From an uncultured Lachnospiraceae bacterium (GTDB lineage: Bacteria > Bacillota > Clostridia > Lachnospirales > Lachnospiraceae), in assembly GCA_947631955.1 (NCBI GenBank), contig CANRNJ010000002.1, positions 124,001-188,000 of the forward strand: a DNA stretch of 64,000 nucleotides. Reading direction: 5' to 3'. Position 1 is the stretch's first letter. Every line of letters begins with the position of its first letter. Shown here one piece after another: positions 24,410 through 35,378 of the stretch. The notes below the pieces were generated by a model. It saw only the letters and a program-made list of their open reading frames with translations, was not told the DNA's origin and searched no databases. The position numbers and the translations under genes are program-made.

Positions 24410-26652
24410 CAAATCTCCTCGATCCGCTCTTTCAGACCTGTATATCTAAGATTCTGATAATTGTTGTCTATCATCTCCTGAACCGTTTTCCGGCTTCCGA
24501 GGATCGTCACGCAGTTCTTGGCTCTGGTCACTCCCGTATACAGAAGATTCCGGTTGTAAAGCATCTTCGGCCCCGGCAGAAGCGGTATGATCACCGCCGG
24601 ATACTCGCTTCCCTGAGATTTGTGTATCGTTACCGCATAGGCCAGTTCCAGTTCATTCAGCTGCGCATAAGGATATACGACCCGCCTGTGCTCGTCGAAT
24701 TCCACCACCACCTCTGAGGCAAAATCATTGATCTGCAGGATCGTTCCGATATCGCCGTTAAAGATCCCGGTCCCCTTGTCGATCGGAATACCGTATCTGC
24801 TGAACACTTTCCACTCCGCCTGATAATTGTTTTTGATCTGCATTACCTTATCATGCTCTCGGAAAAACATATCGCCCGACACACATTCCTTCTTGTCGTC
24901 CGACGGCGGATTGAGATACCGCTGCAGTATCGCGTTCAGCGTTTCCGCCCCCAGACTTCCCTTGCGCATTGGCGTCAGCACCTGTATATCATAGGGCGAT
25001 GCACCCACATAAGGCGGAAGTTTTTCCGTTATCAGCTGTATCATATGCTTATAAATGACATTTACATCGTTTCTTTCCAGAAAAAAGAAATCTTTGCTTT
25101 TGTTATCCAGCGCGAGTTTTTCGCCCGCGTGGATGCGGTGGGCGTTCCGCACGATATCGCTCTCCCCCGCCTGACGGAATATCTTTTCCAATATCACTGT
25201 GGAAAACCTTCCGCTTTCCATAAGATCCCTCAAGACTTGTCCGGCCCCCACGGAAGGGAGCTGGCTGCGGTCGCCCACCATGATCAGCCGCGTACCGGCA
25301 GCAAGCGCTTTGAGCAGCGCCTGAAACAGAAAAATATCCACCATGGACATTTCATCCACAATAACGACGTCCGCCTCCAGCGGATTGTCTTCGTTCCGCT
25401 CGAAATGCGCTTCCTTCGACTCTTCGGGCACGCTACCGTTCAACTCCAAGAGTCTGTGTATCGTTCTCGCCTCATAACCGGTCGTTTCCGTCATGCGCTT
25501 GGCCGCTCTGCCTGTCGGCGCGGCCAGATAGATATCCATCTTCTCCGACAGAAAATATTTTATCATAACGTTAATGGTCGTAGTCTTGCCGGTGCCCGGC
25601 CCGCCGGACAAAATAAAGATACCGTTTCTGACGCTTTCAAAAACCGATCTCCGCTGCAGATCGTCCAGTTCGATCCCCAGTTCCTGCTCGATCCGCCTGA
25701 TTTTGGCATGGATCACGCTCTCTTCCATCGGCTCCTGCCCATCGGAGAGTTTCCCGTTTACGGATACGCCGAGGTCATGCAGCATCCTTGCGCAGCTGAG
25801 TTCCGCGTAATAATAAGCAGGGGCATATATCTTGCATGTTTCTTCATTCGGCGGTCGCTTAATGACGAGTTTTTTGTCCATTGCCAGATTGGCAAGCTGC
25901 GCCTCTATCACGGACCCTTCCAATCCAAGGAGAGCCGACGCCCTGCTCAGCAGTACATCCTGCGGCAGATAACAATGGCCCTCTCCGCCCGCAAGAGAAA
26001 GCGTATAGAGGATGCCGCTCCGGATCCGGTAATCCGAATCCGTGTGTATCCCTATCCGGGATGCGATCTCGTCCGCCGTCTTAAATCCCACGCCCTGAAT
26101 GTCTTCCGCCAACCGGTAGGGATTCTCTTTCATGATCCCGTACATGCTCATGCCGTATGTATCGTAGATACGGATCGCCAGCGTATTTGAGATGCCGTAT
26201 TTCTGCAAAAAGGTCATAGCCTCTCTGGCGTCCCGCTTCTCATAGACCAAAGCGGCGATCTGCCTCGCCTTCTGTTCGCTGATCCCCTTGACCTCCGCCA
26301 GACGTTCCGGCTCCTCTTCCATGACGCGGTATGTATCATCGCCAAAAAGCCTGACGATCCTCGCCGCCAGTGCAGGCCCTACCCCCTTGACCGCTCCGGA
26401 TCCCAAATACCGCTCTATGCTTTCTGCGTCGTTCGGCTCCACGATCTGGTACCGTTCTATCTTAAACTGTTCGCCGTATACCGGATGCGACGTATAGCTG
26501 CCTTCCGCCTCTATGGTTTCTCCCTGATCCATCGTTTTAAAAAAGCCCACGCATGTGATCTCATCCTGTCCGCTCACCAGATTAAGCACCGTATAGCCGT
26601 TAGCGTCGTTGCGAAATATGATATGTTCTATAAATCCTCTGATCGTTTCCAT
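24409..26652 (-). CDS. recD2: RecD2-type ATP-dependent DNA helicase
   Basis: 747 residues from METIRGFIEHIIFRN. Order: N-terminal OB-like domain, tandem helix-hairpin-helix region (GAVKGVGPALAARIV, VKGISEQKARQIA), SF1 helicase with Walker A GGPGTGKTT, Walker B VDEMSMVD, GDRSQLPSVGAG, and the C-terminal UvrD-like VTIHKSQGSE and YTGVTRAK. It is the RecBC-independent RecD2 involved in mismatch repair and replication stress. An ATG 12 codons earlier is open but departs from the family start; neither has a strong ribosome site. Coupled to comF. Confidence 0.94.
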   Translation of the reverse strand: METIRGFIEHIIFRNDANGYTVLNLVSGQDEITCVGFFKTMDQGETIEAEGSYTSHPVYGEQFKIERYQIVEPNDAESIERYLGSGAVKGVGPALAARIVRLFGDDTYRVMEEEPERLAEVKGISEQKARQIAALVYEKRDAREAMTFLQKYGISNTLAIRIYDTYGMSMYGIMKENPYRLAEDIQGVGFKTADEIASRIGIHTDSDYRIRSGILYTLSLAGGEGHCYLPQDVLLSRASALLGLEGSVIEAQLANLAMDKKLVIKRPPNEETCKIYAPAYYYAELSCARMLHDLGVSVNGKLSDGQEPMEESVIHAKIRRIEQELGIELDDLQRRSVFESVRNGIFILSGGPGTGKTTTINVMIKYFLSEKMDIYLAAPTGRAAKRMTETTGYEARTIHRLLELNGSVPEESKEAHFERNEDNPLEADVVIVDEMSMVDIFLFQALLKALAAGTRLIMVGDRSQLPSVGAGQVLRDLMESGRFSTVILEKIFRQAGESDIVRNAHRIHAGEKLALDNKSKDFFFLERNDVNVIYKHMIQLITEKLPPYVGASPYDIQVLTPMRKGSLGAETLNAILQRYLNPPSDDKKECVSGDMFFREHDKVMQIKNNYQAEWKVFSRYGIPIDKGTGIFNGDIGTILQINDFASEVVVEFDEHRRVVYPYAQLNELELAYAVTIHKSQGSEYPAVIIPLLPGPKMLYNRNLLYTGVTRAKNCVTILGSRKTVQEMIDNNYQNLRYTGLKERIEEI

Positions 26653-26718
26653 TGACTGAAATATTCCGTTCTTTTGTTTTCTAAACATTCTCTGAGAAAC
26701 GCTGTACAGAACAATAAA

Positions 26719-26739
26719 GGGCTGCCGAATAAGCAGCCC
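26719..26739 (-). terminator. Terminator of the mbl-flagellar operon
   Basis: 7-bp stem GGGCTGC/GCAGCCC (26719-26725 with 26733-26739) with a 7-nt loop, followed on the minus strand by TTTATTGTT. Confidence 0.6.
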
Positions 26740-26769
26740 GACGGGTCCCCATATGTGATGATACGCCTC

Positions 26770-27123
26770 TTACAGATTATAGTTGCGCTTGGCCTGCTCA
26801 TACAGCTGCTGCGCCAGAGAATTGGAACCGCCCTCAACCGTCTGTTCCGAGATCTTCTGTATAAATTCGTCTTTGAACAGCCCGGTCATATTGGAAGCGT
26901 AACCTTCCTCTTCATCGTCGTCCCCGAACAGCTTAGTAGTCTTCTCCATTTCCTTATAAACCTGTTCCCAGAGAAATGCCTCAAACTGTTTACACGCGTC
27001 AAGCAGCGCCTCGTCGTCCTGAACGTTCTTGGTATTCTCTAGTTTCTCCTGAAGCTTATCCGCCGCGGCGCTGTTAATATCAGCCGTATAATCCGTATAA
27101 TTTCCCAATCCCGGTATATCCAT
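26770..27123 (-). CDS. FlgJ-like flagellar rod-binding protein
   Basis: 117 residues, only the rod-binding domain of FlgJ; the muramidase domain of proteobacterial FlgJ is absent, as is usual in Firmicutes. Evidence is the core ACKQFEAFLWEQVYKEMEKT and the C-terminal GLFKDEFIQKISEQTVEGGSNSLAQQLYEQ pattern. Its position after the FlgG-like gene supports the call. It probably caps rod assembly. Ribosome site GGAG 6 nt before ATG. Confidence 0.85.
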   Translation of the reverse strand: MDIPGLGNYTDYTADINSAAADKLQEKLENTKNVQDDEALLDACKQFEAFLWEQVYKEMEKTTKLFGDDDEEEGYASNMTGLFKDEFIQKISEQTVEGGSNSLAQQLYEQAKRNYNL

Positions 27124-27183
27124 TATGTACTCCTTTACTGCCGCCGTATCATTCCGGATCTATCCGGACACGGCGCTGACCGA

Positions 27184-28002
27184 TCAACGTTTCAGATTGT
27201 TCGCCGTTTCCATCATGGAATCGGACGTCGTAATCGCTTTGGAGTTCATCTCATAAGCACGCTGCGCGACGATCAGATTGACCATCTCGTTAGCGACCTG
27301 TACGTTGGAGCCTTCCAGATATCCCTGAACGATCCTGCTCTTTCTCACACCGTCCGTCGTATCCTCGTTGAGCGCACGGCCGCTTGCGTCCGTCACGGCA
27401 AAAAGCGTATCCCCGACTCTGTCTAAACCGCCCGGATTGCTGAACTGGTATGTCCCGATCGTAATGCCGATGGGCTGCGGATTATTCTGCTCATCAGGAT
27501 AGCAGACCTGACCGTCTTCCGTAATCGAGATATTGCTTGCGATATAAGAACGGTTGAGGGAGATCGCCCGCCCCGTGGAATCCAGAACGGGAAGTCCGTC
27601 CGCGTTGGTCAGCGTCATACCGCCGTTGGCTCCCAAAGCCCAGATAAAATCACCGTTTCTCGTATAATATGTCCTTCCGTCCTCGCCGCGCAGAGCAAAA
27701 AAGCCGTTTCCTTCAATGGCAAACGCCGTATCGCTGTCCGAATCCAACAGACTGCCCTGTGAAAAAAGGGAATTGATGGAAGAAGTGCGCACGCCCAGAC
27801 CGACCTGTGAACTGGTAGGCTTCGGATCACCGTTTGCCGTTGTAGTGACAGACTGAAGCCTCTGATAAAGAAGCGATTTGAACTGTGCCACCTGCGCTTT
27901 ATAACCGACCGAATTGACATTGGAAAGATTATTGGCAATGGTATCCACGTTCGTCTGCTGTGCATTCATACCGGTCGCTGCCGACCATAAACTTCTGACC
28001 AT
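27184..28002 (-). CDS. flhP: FlgG-type flagellar rod protein (FlhP-like)
   Basis: 272 residues. N-terminal MVRSLWSAATGMNAQQTNVDTIANNLSNVNSVGYK and C-terminal GYLEGSNVQVANEMVNLIVAQRAYEMNSKAI are the conserved coiled regions of flagellar axial proteins exported by the type III apparatus. The ATG at 28002 has AGGAGG 8 nt upstream; a TTG two codons earlier is less likely. In B. subtilis mbl-flhO-flhP has the same order. Confidence 0.92.
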   Translation of the reverse strand: MVRSLWSAATGMNAQQTNVDTIANNLSNVNSVGYKAQVAQFKSLLYQRLQSVTTTANGDPKPTSSQVGLGVRTSSINSLFSQGSLLDSDSDTAFAIEGNGFFALRGEDGRTYYTRNGDFIWALGANGGMTLTNADGLPVLDSTGRAISLNRSYIASNISITEDGQVCYPDEQNNPQPIGITIGTYQFSNPGGLDRVGDTLFAVTDASGRALNEDTTDGVRKSRIVQGYLEGSNVQVANEMVNLIVAQRAYEMNSKAITTSDSMMETANNLKR

Positions 28003-28051
28003 AATCAACGCCTCCTGTGTATATACTGGTTTATAATCTATCGATCAAATT

Positions 28052-29113
28052 TTATACTTTGCCGATCTGGTTTACGGCGATATCAAGCGATTCGTCAAAA
28101 GTCGTGATCACCTTCTGATTGCTCTCATACTGCCTTTGAATAGCGATCATATTGACCATCTCCGTAACGATAGACATATTGGAAGTTTCCAGATACCCCG
28201 GCCTTACCGATGCTTCCTCCGCCGGCAGTTCCAGATTCGCATTGGCAGCGTCGTCGTTTGCGCGCGCCGCAGCCAGCTCCTGCTCAGCCTCTTCTTCTCT
28301 CTGCTGCGCCGTACGAAGCGCCGCTTCCAGTTCGGCGGTATCCGCGCCTCTCGCCTGCGCATCGTCCAACGCGTTCTGTATGGCGGTGGTATTGGCTCTG
28401 GCACGCCTGTACGCGGCCGACGCTGCTTTTGCCGCATCGCTCTCTGCGAACTGGAAAAAGTTCTCTCCGAAACGTTCCAGACGGTCGTAATCTTCAAAAT
28501 CCACTACGCCGATCGTCGCCACATACTCTCCGGCCTGAAATATATCGCCGCCCACGTTTGTTCCGATCTCTTTCTCGTTAGGATCCAGACGGATGCGCCG
28601 TCTGTCTTCATCCAGAACATAATCTCCGTCCTGCGTGACCAGATAACCTTGGGAATTCATGGTGAAATTACCGTCCCTCGTATATTTCACGGACGTTTCG
28701 CCTGCTTTGTTTGTATATTCCACAAGGAAAAAACCGCTGCCCGCTATGGCGAAATCAAACGTATTGCCGGTCACTTTCATCGGGCCTTCCGAATAGTCTA
28801 CATAGTTTTCTCCGGTCTTTACGCCCATATTCATTCCTACCCTTCTTACGCGGTTCTGCGCATAATCGGGATTGGCTTCGTTGCTCAGTTCATATGTGTC
28901 AACGCCTTTGGCTGTACTGATCAGTCTTGGCAGATTTCCCGCCTCGGACAGATCTTTGATCTTATAGGCAAGCACGCTGTCAAATGCCTGACTGGTGGCC
29001 CCTTCTTTCTTGAAGCCGTTGGTATCGGCATTTGCCAGATTGTTCGTCATGACATCCATCCTGTGCTGCTCGTTGATCATTCCTGTATACGCCGTATACA
29101 ATCCTTTCAGCAT
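28052..29113 (-). CDS. flhO: FlgF-type flagellar rod protein (FlhO-like) with coiled-coil insert
   Basis: 353 residues, longer than the usual ~270. The N-terminus MLKGLYTAYTGMINEQHRMDVMTNNLANADTNGFKKEG and C-terminus GYLETSNMSIVTEMVNMIAIQRQYESNQKVI are normal. Between GENFFQFA and RPGYLETSN, where family members have a short loop, about 75 residues (roughly 224-298) rich in Ala, Glu, Arg and Gln replace it, with heptad-like spacing (AAYRRARANTTAIQNALDDA). It is exported as part of the rod. Ribosome site GGAG 5 nt before ATG. Confidence 0.9.
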   Translation of the reverse strand: MLKGLYTAYTGMINEQHRMDVMTNNLANADTNGFKKEGATSQAFDSVLAYKIKDLSEAGNLPRLISTAKGVDTYELSNEANPDYAQNRVRRVGMNMGVKTGENYVDYSEGPMKVTGNTFDFAIAGSGFFLVEYTNKAGETSVKYTRDGNFTMNSQGYLVTQDGDYVLDEDRRRIRLDPNEKEIGTNVGGDIFQAGEYVATIGVVDFEDYDRLERFGENFFQFAESDAAKAASAAYRRARANTTAIQNALDDAQARGADTAELEAALRTAQQREEEAEQELAAARANDDAANANLELPAEEASVRPGYLETSNMSIVTEMVNMIAIQRQYESNQKVITTFDESLDIAVNQIGKV

Positions 29114-29132
29114 AAGTACTCCGCCCCTTTAA

Positions 29133-30125
29133 TTACTCTTCGCGATATCCGGCAAGAAATTCTACATATTTACCGGTGCCGACAGCCACGGCCGTCATAG
29201 GATCTTCCGCCGTCATTGTGTTGATCCCGGTCTTAGCCGCGATCAGATCTTCCAGACCGCGCAGCAGACTTCCTCCGCCGGTCAATACGATGCCTCTGTC
29301 CGCGATATCCGCCGCCAGTTCCGGCGGTGTCTTTTCCAGAACGCTGTGGATCGTTTCCACGATCTGGACTGTGGTTTCATGCAGAGCCTCCTCGGTTTCT
29401 TCCGAAGACACCTTGACGGTGCGCGGCAGACCCGTTACCAGATTACGGCCCCTGACGTCCATATAATCCACTTCCGGCCGTTTATAAGCCGAACCGATCT
29501 TGATCTTTAAATCTTCCGCCGTTCTTTCACCGATCAGCAGATTATGTTTTTTACGCATATAGCGCACGATCGCCTCGTCAAAATCATCTCCCGCGATCTT
29601 GATCGATGCGCTGACAACGGTGCCGCCCAGTGAAATGACGGCGATATCGGATGTTCCTCCTCCGATATCCACGATCATATTGCCGCACGGTTTCGATATG
29701 TCGATCCCCGCGCCGATCGCCGCTGCAATAGGCTCTTCGATGATGGAAACTTCCCGCGCCCCTGCCTGATATGTGGCATCTTCAACCGCTTTCTTCTCCA
29801 CTTCCGTAACGCCGCTCGGCACGCAGACCGCAATGCGGGGTTTGCGGAACGTCTTTTTACCCAGAGCTTTCTGGATAAAATATTTCATCATTTTCTCGGT
29901 TACCTGATAATCCGATATCACGCCCTGTCGAAGCGGTCTGACCGCGACGATATTTCCCGGCGTCCTTCCCAGCATCAGCCGGGCGTCCTCGCCGATCGCC
30001 TTGATCTTATTGGTATCTCTATCGAAAGCCACAACGGAGGGCTCTTTTAAAACAACGCCTTTCCCTCTGATGTAGACTAATATACTGGCCGTTCCCAAAT
30101 CAATTCCGATATCCGTATACTGCAT
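29133..30125 (-). CDS. mbl: MreB-family actin-like protein (Mbl)
   Basis: 330 residues. DIGIDLGTASILVYIRGKGVV (phosphate 1), IVDIGGGTSDIAVISLGG (phosphate 2), EEPIAAAIGAG and VLTGGGSLLRGLEDLI (adenosine loop) define the MreB fold. It forms membrane-bound filaments guiding lateral wall synthesis in rods. Named Mbl because it precedes flhO/flhP as in Bacillus and is not next to mreCD. The start at 30125 (MQYTDIG) fits the family; 13 upstream codons are open but lie around the predicted transcription start. Confidence 0.92.
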   Translation of the reverse strand: MQYTDIGIDLGTASILVYIRGKGVVLKEPSVVAFDRDTNKIKAIGEDARLMLGRTPGNIVAVRPLRQGVISDYQVTEKMMKYFIQKALGKKTFRKPRIAVCVPSGVTEVEKKAVEDATYQAGAREVSIIEEPIAAAIGAGIDISKPCGNMIVDIGGGTSDIAVISLGGTVVSASIKIAGDDFDEAIVRYMRKKHNLLIGERTAEDLKIKIGSAYKRPEVDYMDVRGRNLVTGLPRTVKVSSEETEEALHETTVQIVETIHSVLEKTPPELAADIADRGIVLTGGGSLLRGLEDLIAAKTGINTMTAEDPMTAVAVGTGKYVEFLAGYREE

Positions 30126-30166
30126 TTCCCTTTGATCCCCTTTCCCGCAGAGTCTGTGTAGCATAT

Positions 30167-30194
30167 ATTATAACCTAAAGGAATGGTTTTTCAA
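30167..30194 (-). promoter_or_regulatory. Promoter of mbl-flhO-flhP
   Basis: Minus-strand -35 TTGAAA (30189-30194), 16-nt spacer, -10 TATAAT (30167-30172). The remaining gap to uvrA (to 30345) contains A/T tracts but no clear terminator. Confidence 0.75.
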
Positions 30195-30345
30195 AGGTTT
30201 TTATCGTTTTTTTTGAAAAAAATGAAAAACGCCAAAAGCAGAACGGTTCCGTCCGCCCTGTTTTTAGCATCCATGCCTTACGATATTGATATCGGCCGAT
30301 TCCTCGGATTCCTTAACCCCTGTTTTGATTTTTATGCCGGTTTTT

Positions 30346-33240
30346 TTATATTTCTTTTTCCTTTTCCCTGCATCTTTCCTGATATCTGTCCAGCATTTTC
30401 TTAACATAGATCCCCGTGTAGGATCTCGGATTTTTGGCGATCTGCTCCGGCGTTCCCTCGGCAATGACGGTTCCACCGCCATCTCCGCCCTCCGGCCCCA
30501 TATCGATAATATAATCCGCTGTCTTGATCACATCCAGATTATGCTCAATGACGACCACCGTGTTGCCGTTTTCCGCCAGTTTATGCAGGATATCCACAAG
30601 CTTGTGTACATCCGCAAAATGCAGACCCGTAGTGGGCTCATCCAAAATGTAGATCGTTTTGCCCGTACCGCGTCTGCTCAGTTCCGTCGCCAGTTTGATA
30701 CGCTGCGCCTCACCGCCCGAAAGCGTAGTGGATGGCTGTCCAAGCTTCACATAGGAAAGCCCCACGTCATAGAGCGTTTCGATCTTGCGCCGGATGGACG
30801 GAAGGTTCTCAAAGAACGGCAGGGCCTCCTCCACTGTCATATCCAGCACATCGTATATGCTTTTACCCTTGTACTTCACTTCAAGAGTTTCCCGGTTATA
30901 GCGTTTGCCGCCGCACACTTCACAAGGTACATAGACGTCCGGCAGAAAATGCATTTCGATCTTGACGATCCCGTCACCGCAGCACGCTTCGCAGCGGCCG
31001 CCCTTCACGTTAAAGCTGAACCGTCCCTTCTTGTAGCCTCTGGCTTTGGCGTCCTGCGTCGCCGCAAAGAGATCCCTGATCTGATCGAAGACGCCCGTGT
31101 AGGTGGCGGGATTTGACCGGGGCGTCCTGCCGATGGGCGACTGATCTATGTCAATGACTTTATCCAGCTGACGGATCCCTTCTATCTTCGTATGACGGCC
31201 GGGGATGCAGCGCGCCCTGTTAAGATCTTTTGCCAGTCGTTTATATAATATCTCGTTGATAAGCGAGCTTTTACCCGATCCGGATACGCCGGTGACACAA
31301 GTAAAAACGCCCAACGGGATCTTTACGTCGATCTTTTTTAAGTTGTTTTCCTCCGCGCCCCGGATCGTCAGATAACCCGTCGGCTTTCTGCGGGACGACG
31401 GAACGGGGATCTGCAGCCTGCCGCTCAGATACTGCCCCGTAACGGATTCTTCCACCTGCATGATCTCCTGCGCGGTGCCCTGCGCCACCACCTCGCCGCC
31501 ATGAGAACCGGCTCCCGGCCCTATATCAATGATATGGTCGGCCGCCAGCATGGTATCTTCATCATGCTCGACCACTATGAGGGTGTTGCCCATATCTTTG
31601 AGGTTTTTGAGGGCGGCGATCAGCTTATCGTTATCCCTCTGGTGCAGGCCGATACTCGGCTCGTCCAGAATATAGCAGACTCCTACCAGCCCGGAACCGA
31701 TCTGAGTGGCCAGACGGATCCGCTGCGCCTCACCGCCGGACAAAGTCCCCGTAGCCCTCGAAAGCGACAGATATTCCAGTCCGACTTCCACCAGAAAACC
31801 GACTCTGGCGCGGATCTCTTTCAGGATCTGGCGGCCGATCCTCTCCTGCTGCGGCGACAGTTCCATATTCCCTATAAACTCATACAGATTTTTGATCGAT
31901 AAAGCGGTGATCTCATAAATATTCTTATCGCACACGGTTACTGCAAGGGATTCCTTTTTAAGACGCATACCCTTACATTCCTTACAGGGTGTGATCCGCA
32001 TGTAGGACTCGTACTCCTGCTTGGTATAATCGGACGCCGTTTCGCGGTATTTACGCTCTACGTTTTTGATAAGGCCTTCAAAAGCGACCGGATACACGCC
32101 TCTGCCCCTCTGGCCCTCGTAATAAACATCCACTTTCCGTCCATCGGTTCCATAGCATATGATGTCCTGCACATTCTGCGGCAGTTTTTCATAGGGCGTG
32201 TCCAGACTGAATTTATATTCTTTGGCGAGCGCCTGCAGGAGCGCGTTGGTAAAGCTGCCGTCATCTCCGCTGGACTGCCATCCCAGTACCGCGATCGCCC
32301 CTTCGCACAGGCTCAAGCTTTTATCCGGGATCATCAGATCGACGTCAAACTCCATCTTATAGCCAAGTCCGAAACATTCCGGGCATGCTCCAAAAGGATT
32401 GTTGAAAGAAAAACTTCTGGGTTCGATCTCCCCGATGCTGATCCCGCAGTCCGGGCAGGCAAAATTCTGGCTGAAGGTGACAGGCTCTCCGTCCATCACG
32501 TCCACCAGCATCAGTCCGTCGGCCAGTGCAAAAACATTCTCGATCGAATCCGTCAAGCGCCTCTCCATCCCTTCTTTGACAACAAGGCGGTCAACAATGA
32601 TCTCGATATTGTGCTTGATGTTCTTGTCCATGGGGATCTCTTCCGACAGATCGTACATGCTGCCGTCTACGCGCACCCGCACATAACCGCTCTTCTTGGC
32701 GCGCTCAAACACCTTCGCATGTTCGCCTTTCCTGCCGCGCACCACCGGCGCGAGCAGCTGGATCTTGGTCCCCTCCGGAAGGCTCAATATCTGATCGACG
32801 ATCTGGTCCACCGTCTGTTTCTTGATCTCCCTGCCGCACCGCGGACAGTGGGGGATCCCGATCCTGGCGTACAGCAGTCTGAAATAATCGTATATCTCCG
32901 TCACGGTTCCCACCGTAGACCGGGGATTGCGGTTGGTGGATTTCTGATCTATGGAAATAGCCGGCGACAAGCCTTCGATTTTCTCTACGTTCGGTTTCTC
33001 CATCTGCCCAAGGAACTGCCGCGCATAGGAAGAAAGGGACTCCATATATCTGCGCTGTCCCTCCGCATAGATGGTATCAAACGCGAGGGATGATTTGCCC
33101 GATCCCGACAGTCCTGTAAAAACAACGAACTCATTGCGCGGAACATCCACGCTCAGATTCTTGAGATTGTGTTCATTGGCGCCCCGGATCTTAATGTATT
33201 CCCGCGGGCGCATTTTTATCGTATCTGCTGTATCTGCCAT
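30346..33240 (-). CDS. uvrA: Excinuclease ABC subunit A
   Basis: 964 residues. Two ABC ATPase modules: Walker [10 protein letters not shown] near the N-terminus and GVSGSGKSS near residue 650, signatures LSGGEAQRI twice, and zinc modules (CPRCG, CPDCG...[14 protein letters not shown]...CEVCGG). It finds bulky DNA lesions and loads UvrB. The start at 33240 has GGAGG but 15 nt away; an internal ATG ([12 protein letters not shown]) nine codons later lacks a ribosome site. 45 nt after uvrB, so one uvrB-uvrA operon. Confidence 0.97.
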   Translation of the reverse strand: MADTADTIKMRPREYIKIRGANEHNLKNLSVDVPRNEFVVFTGLSGSGKSSLAFDTIYAEGQRRYMESLSSYARQFLGQMEKPNVEKIEGLSPAISIDQKSTNRNPRSTVGTVTEIYDYFRLLYARIGIPHCPRCGREIKKQTVDQIVDQILSLPEGTKIQLLAPVVRGRKGEHAKVFERAKKSGYVRVRVDGSMYDLSEEIPMDKNIKHNIEIIVDRLVVKEGMERRLTDSIENVFALADGLMLVDVMDGEPVTFSQNFACPDCGISIGEIEPRSFSFNNPFGACPECFGLGYKMEFDVDLMIPDKSLSLCEGAIAVLGWQSSGDDGSFTNALLQALAKEYKFSLDTPYEKLPQNVQDIICYGTDGRKVDVYYEGQRGRGVYPVAFEGLIKNVERKYRETASDYTKQEYESYMRITPCKECKGMRLKKESLAVTVCDKNIYEITALSIKNLYEFIGNMELSPQQERIGRQILKEIRARVGFLVEVGLEYLSLSRATGTLSGGEAQRIRLATQIGSGLVGVCYILDEPSIGLHQRDNDKLIAALKNLKDMGNTLIVVEHDEDTMLAADHIIDIGPGAGSHGGEVVAQGTAQEIMQVEESVTGQYLSGRLQIPVPSSRRKPTGYLTIRGAEENNLKKIDVKIPLGVFTCVTGVSGSGKSSLINEILYKRLAKDLNRARCIPGRHTKIEGIRQLDKVIDIDQSPIGRTPRSNPATYTGVFDQIRDLFAATQDAKARGYKKGRFSFNVKGGRCEACCGDGIVKIEMHFLPDVYVPCEVCGGKRYNRETLEVKYKGKSIYDVLDMTVEEALPFFENLPSIRRKIETLYDVGLSYVKLGQPSTTLSGGEAQRIKLATELSRRGTGKTIYILDEPTTGLHFADVHKLVDILHKLAENGNTVVVIEHNLDVIKTADYIIDMGPEGGDGGGTVIAEGTPEQIAKNPRSYTGIYVKKMLDRYQERCREKEKEI

Positions 33241-33285
33241 AGCTGTATCTGGTTACCTCCGTATATTCGTTTTACATGACGGCCG

Positions 33286-35274
33286 TCACTTGTCAAAATC
33301 CCTCAGTCTGCCTTTCAGTTCTTTCATGCGGTCGCGCAGTTCGGCCGCCGCCTCGAAGTTCAGATCGGCCGCCGCTTTCTTCATCTGCTTCTCCACATCT
33401 TTGATCAGCTTCTCCAGTTCCTGCCTGCTCATGGATTCCGGATCTTTCTCAAACCGCATCTCTTCCTTCTCGATGGTCCTGGAGATGCTGATCAGATCGC
33501 GGACAGCTTTTCTGACCGACTGCGGCGTTATGCCGTGCTCCTCATTGTATTTCTTCTGTATCTCCCGTCTTCGATTGGTTTCATCGACTGCGGCACGCAT
33601 GGAATCCGTCCAGTTGTCGGCATACATGATCACATGGCCGTCCACATTGCGCGCGGCGCGCCCGATGGTCTGGATCAGGGACGTTTCCGATCTCAGGAAC
33701 CCTTCTTTGTCCGCGTCCAGAATCGCCACGAGAGAGATTTCGGGAATATCCAGTCCCTCCCGCAGGAGATTGATCCCCACCAGTACATCGAATACATCCA
33801 GACGCATATCCCGGATGATCTCCGAGCGTTCCAGAGTATCGATATCCGAATGAAGATACTTGACGCGGATATCCACTTCTTTCATATAATCCGTAAGATC
33901 TTCCGCCATCCGCTTGGTGAGCGTCGTCACCAAGACCTTATGATGTGCGGCGACTTCTTTGTTGATCTCCGAGATCAGATCGTCGATCTGCCCTTCCACC
34001 GGGCGCACCGACACTTCCGGATCGAGCAGCCCGGTCGGCCGGATGATCTGTTCGGTCCGAAACAGTTCGTGCTCTGCCTCGTAATCGGACGGCGTCGCCG
34101 AAACAAACAGCATTTGATCTATATGCCGCTCAAACTCCTGAAAATTGAGCGGGCGGTTATCCAACGCGGACGGAAGCCGGAAACCATAATCGACCAAGGT
34201 GTTTTTCCTCGACCGGTCACCGGCAAACATCCCCCGGATCTGCGGGATCGTCATGTGGGACTCGTCGATGATGATAAGAAAATCGTCCGTAAAATAATCA
34301 AGCAGCGTAAACGGCGGCTCTCCCGGCGCCATGCCGTTTAAATGCCTTGAATAATTCTCTATGCCGGAACAAAATCCCGTTTCCCGGAGCATCTCAATAT
34401 CAAAATTGGTCCGCTCGGCGATCCGCTGCGCCTCCAGCAGCTTGTCCTCGCTTTTGAAGTACCGGACCCTCTCTTCCAGTTCTTTCTCGATCTCCACGCA
34501 GGCGGCGTCGATCTTCTCTTGGGGGACCACATAATGTGACGCCGGATAGATCATCACATGTTCCAGTGTGGCGTGCACCTGTCCCGTCAACATGTCGGTC
34601 TGCGCGATGCGGTCGATCTCGTCCCCGAAAAATTCCACCCGGATCAGATAGTCGTCGGTCTGTGCGGGATGGATCTCCAGCACATCCCCTCTCACCCGGA
34701 AACAGCACCTGTCCAGATCCATGTCGTTGCGCTCATACTGCATGTCAATGAGCCCGCGTATCACTTCGTCGCGGTCTTTCTGCATACCGGGCCGCAAAGA
34801 CATACTCATGCCCGCGTATTCTTCGGGACTGCCCAGACCGTAAATACAGGATACGCTCGCCACCACCACCACATCTCTCCGCTCCGTCAGGGAAGCGGTC
34901 GCCGACAGCCTTAATTTATCGATCTCGTCGTTGATGGAGGAATCCTTGGCGATATAAGTATCCGTGGAAGGGACGTACGCCTCCGGCTGATAATAGTCAT
35001 AATAGGACACGAAATATTCTACCGCGTTTTCGGGAAAAAATTCTTTAAACTCACCGTACAGCTGCCCTGCCAGCGTCTTGTTGTGCGCGATCACCAGAGT
35101 CGGCCTGTTGAGCGCCTGTATGATATTGGCCATCGTAAAAGTCTTGCCGGAACCTGTCACGCCAAGCAATGTCTGAAACTGGTTCCCTGCGCGGAAACCT
35201 TCTACCAGTTCAGCGATCGCCTTCGGTTGGTCGCCCGTAGGCTCATATTCCGATACCAGTTTGAAATGGTCCAT
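33286..35274 (-). CDS. uvrB: Excinuclease ABC subunit B
   Basis: 662 residues from [17 protein letters not shown]. Walker A GVTGSGKT, the beta-hairpin region [25 protein letters not shown] motif, and the C-terminal UVR domain ([31 protein letters not shown]). It verifies damage and recruits UvrC. The ATG at 35274 has GGGAG 7 nt upstream; the long open frame upstream crosses the promoter, a LexA-like site and a terminator, so it is not coding. Likely SOS-regulated. Confidence 0.97.
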   Translation of the reverse strand: MDHFKLVSEYEPTGDQPKAIAELVEGFRAGNQFQTLLGVTGSGKTFTMANIIQALNRPTLVIAHNKTLAGQLYGEFKEFFPENAVEYFVSYYDYYQPEAYVPSTDTYIAKDSSINDEIDKLRLSATASLTERRDVVVVASVSCIYGLGSPEEYAGMSMSLRPGMQKDRDEVIRGLIDMQYERNDMDLDRCCFRVRGDVLEIHPAQTDDYLIRVEFFGDEIDRIAQTDMLTGQVHATLEHVMIYPASHYVVPQEKIDAACVEIEKELEERVRYFKSEDKLLEAQRIAERTNFDIEMLRETGFCSGIENYSRHLNGMAPGEPPFTLLDYFTDDFLIIIDESHMTIPQIRGMFAGDRSRKNTLVDYGFRLPSALDNRPLNFQEFERHIDQMLFVSATPSDYEAEHELFRTEQIIRPTGLLDPEVSVRPVEGQIDDLISEINKEVAAHHKVLVTTLTKRMAEDLTDYMKEVDIRVKYLHSDIDTLERSEIIRDMRLDVFDVLVGINLLREGLDIPEISLVAILDADKEGFLRSETSLIQTIGRAARNVDGHVIMYADNWTDSMRAAVDETNRRREIQKKYNEEHGITPQSVRKAVRDLISISRTIEKEEMRFEKDPESMSRQELEKLIKDVEKQMKKAAADLNFEAAAELRDRMKELKGRLRDFDK

Positions 35275-35349
35275 ATCCATTCTCCCTCTAAGATACATCC
35301 GTATTCGCCGCCGGACACACGCCCTGCCGTCAGCCGTACCGATATAGAC

Positions 35350-35378
35350 AGTATAGCAGAACACGGCAAAAAAGTACA
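35350..35378 (-). promoter_or_regulatory. Candidate uvrB promoter
   Basis: -10 TATACT (35350-35355) on the minus strand with a weak -35 TGTACT at 17-nt spacing (35373-35378). The -35 box lies inside the preceding terminator's right arm. Confidence 0.45.

Noticed and set aside
27615..27965. Overlapping frame inside flhP on the same strand
   Set aside because: Out-of-frame shadow without ribosome site; flhP covers the region with family-conserved sequence.
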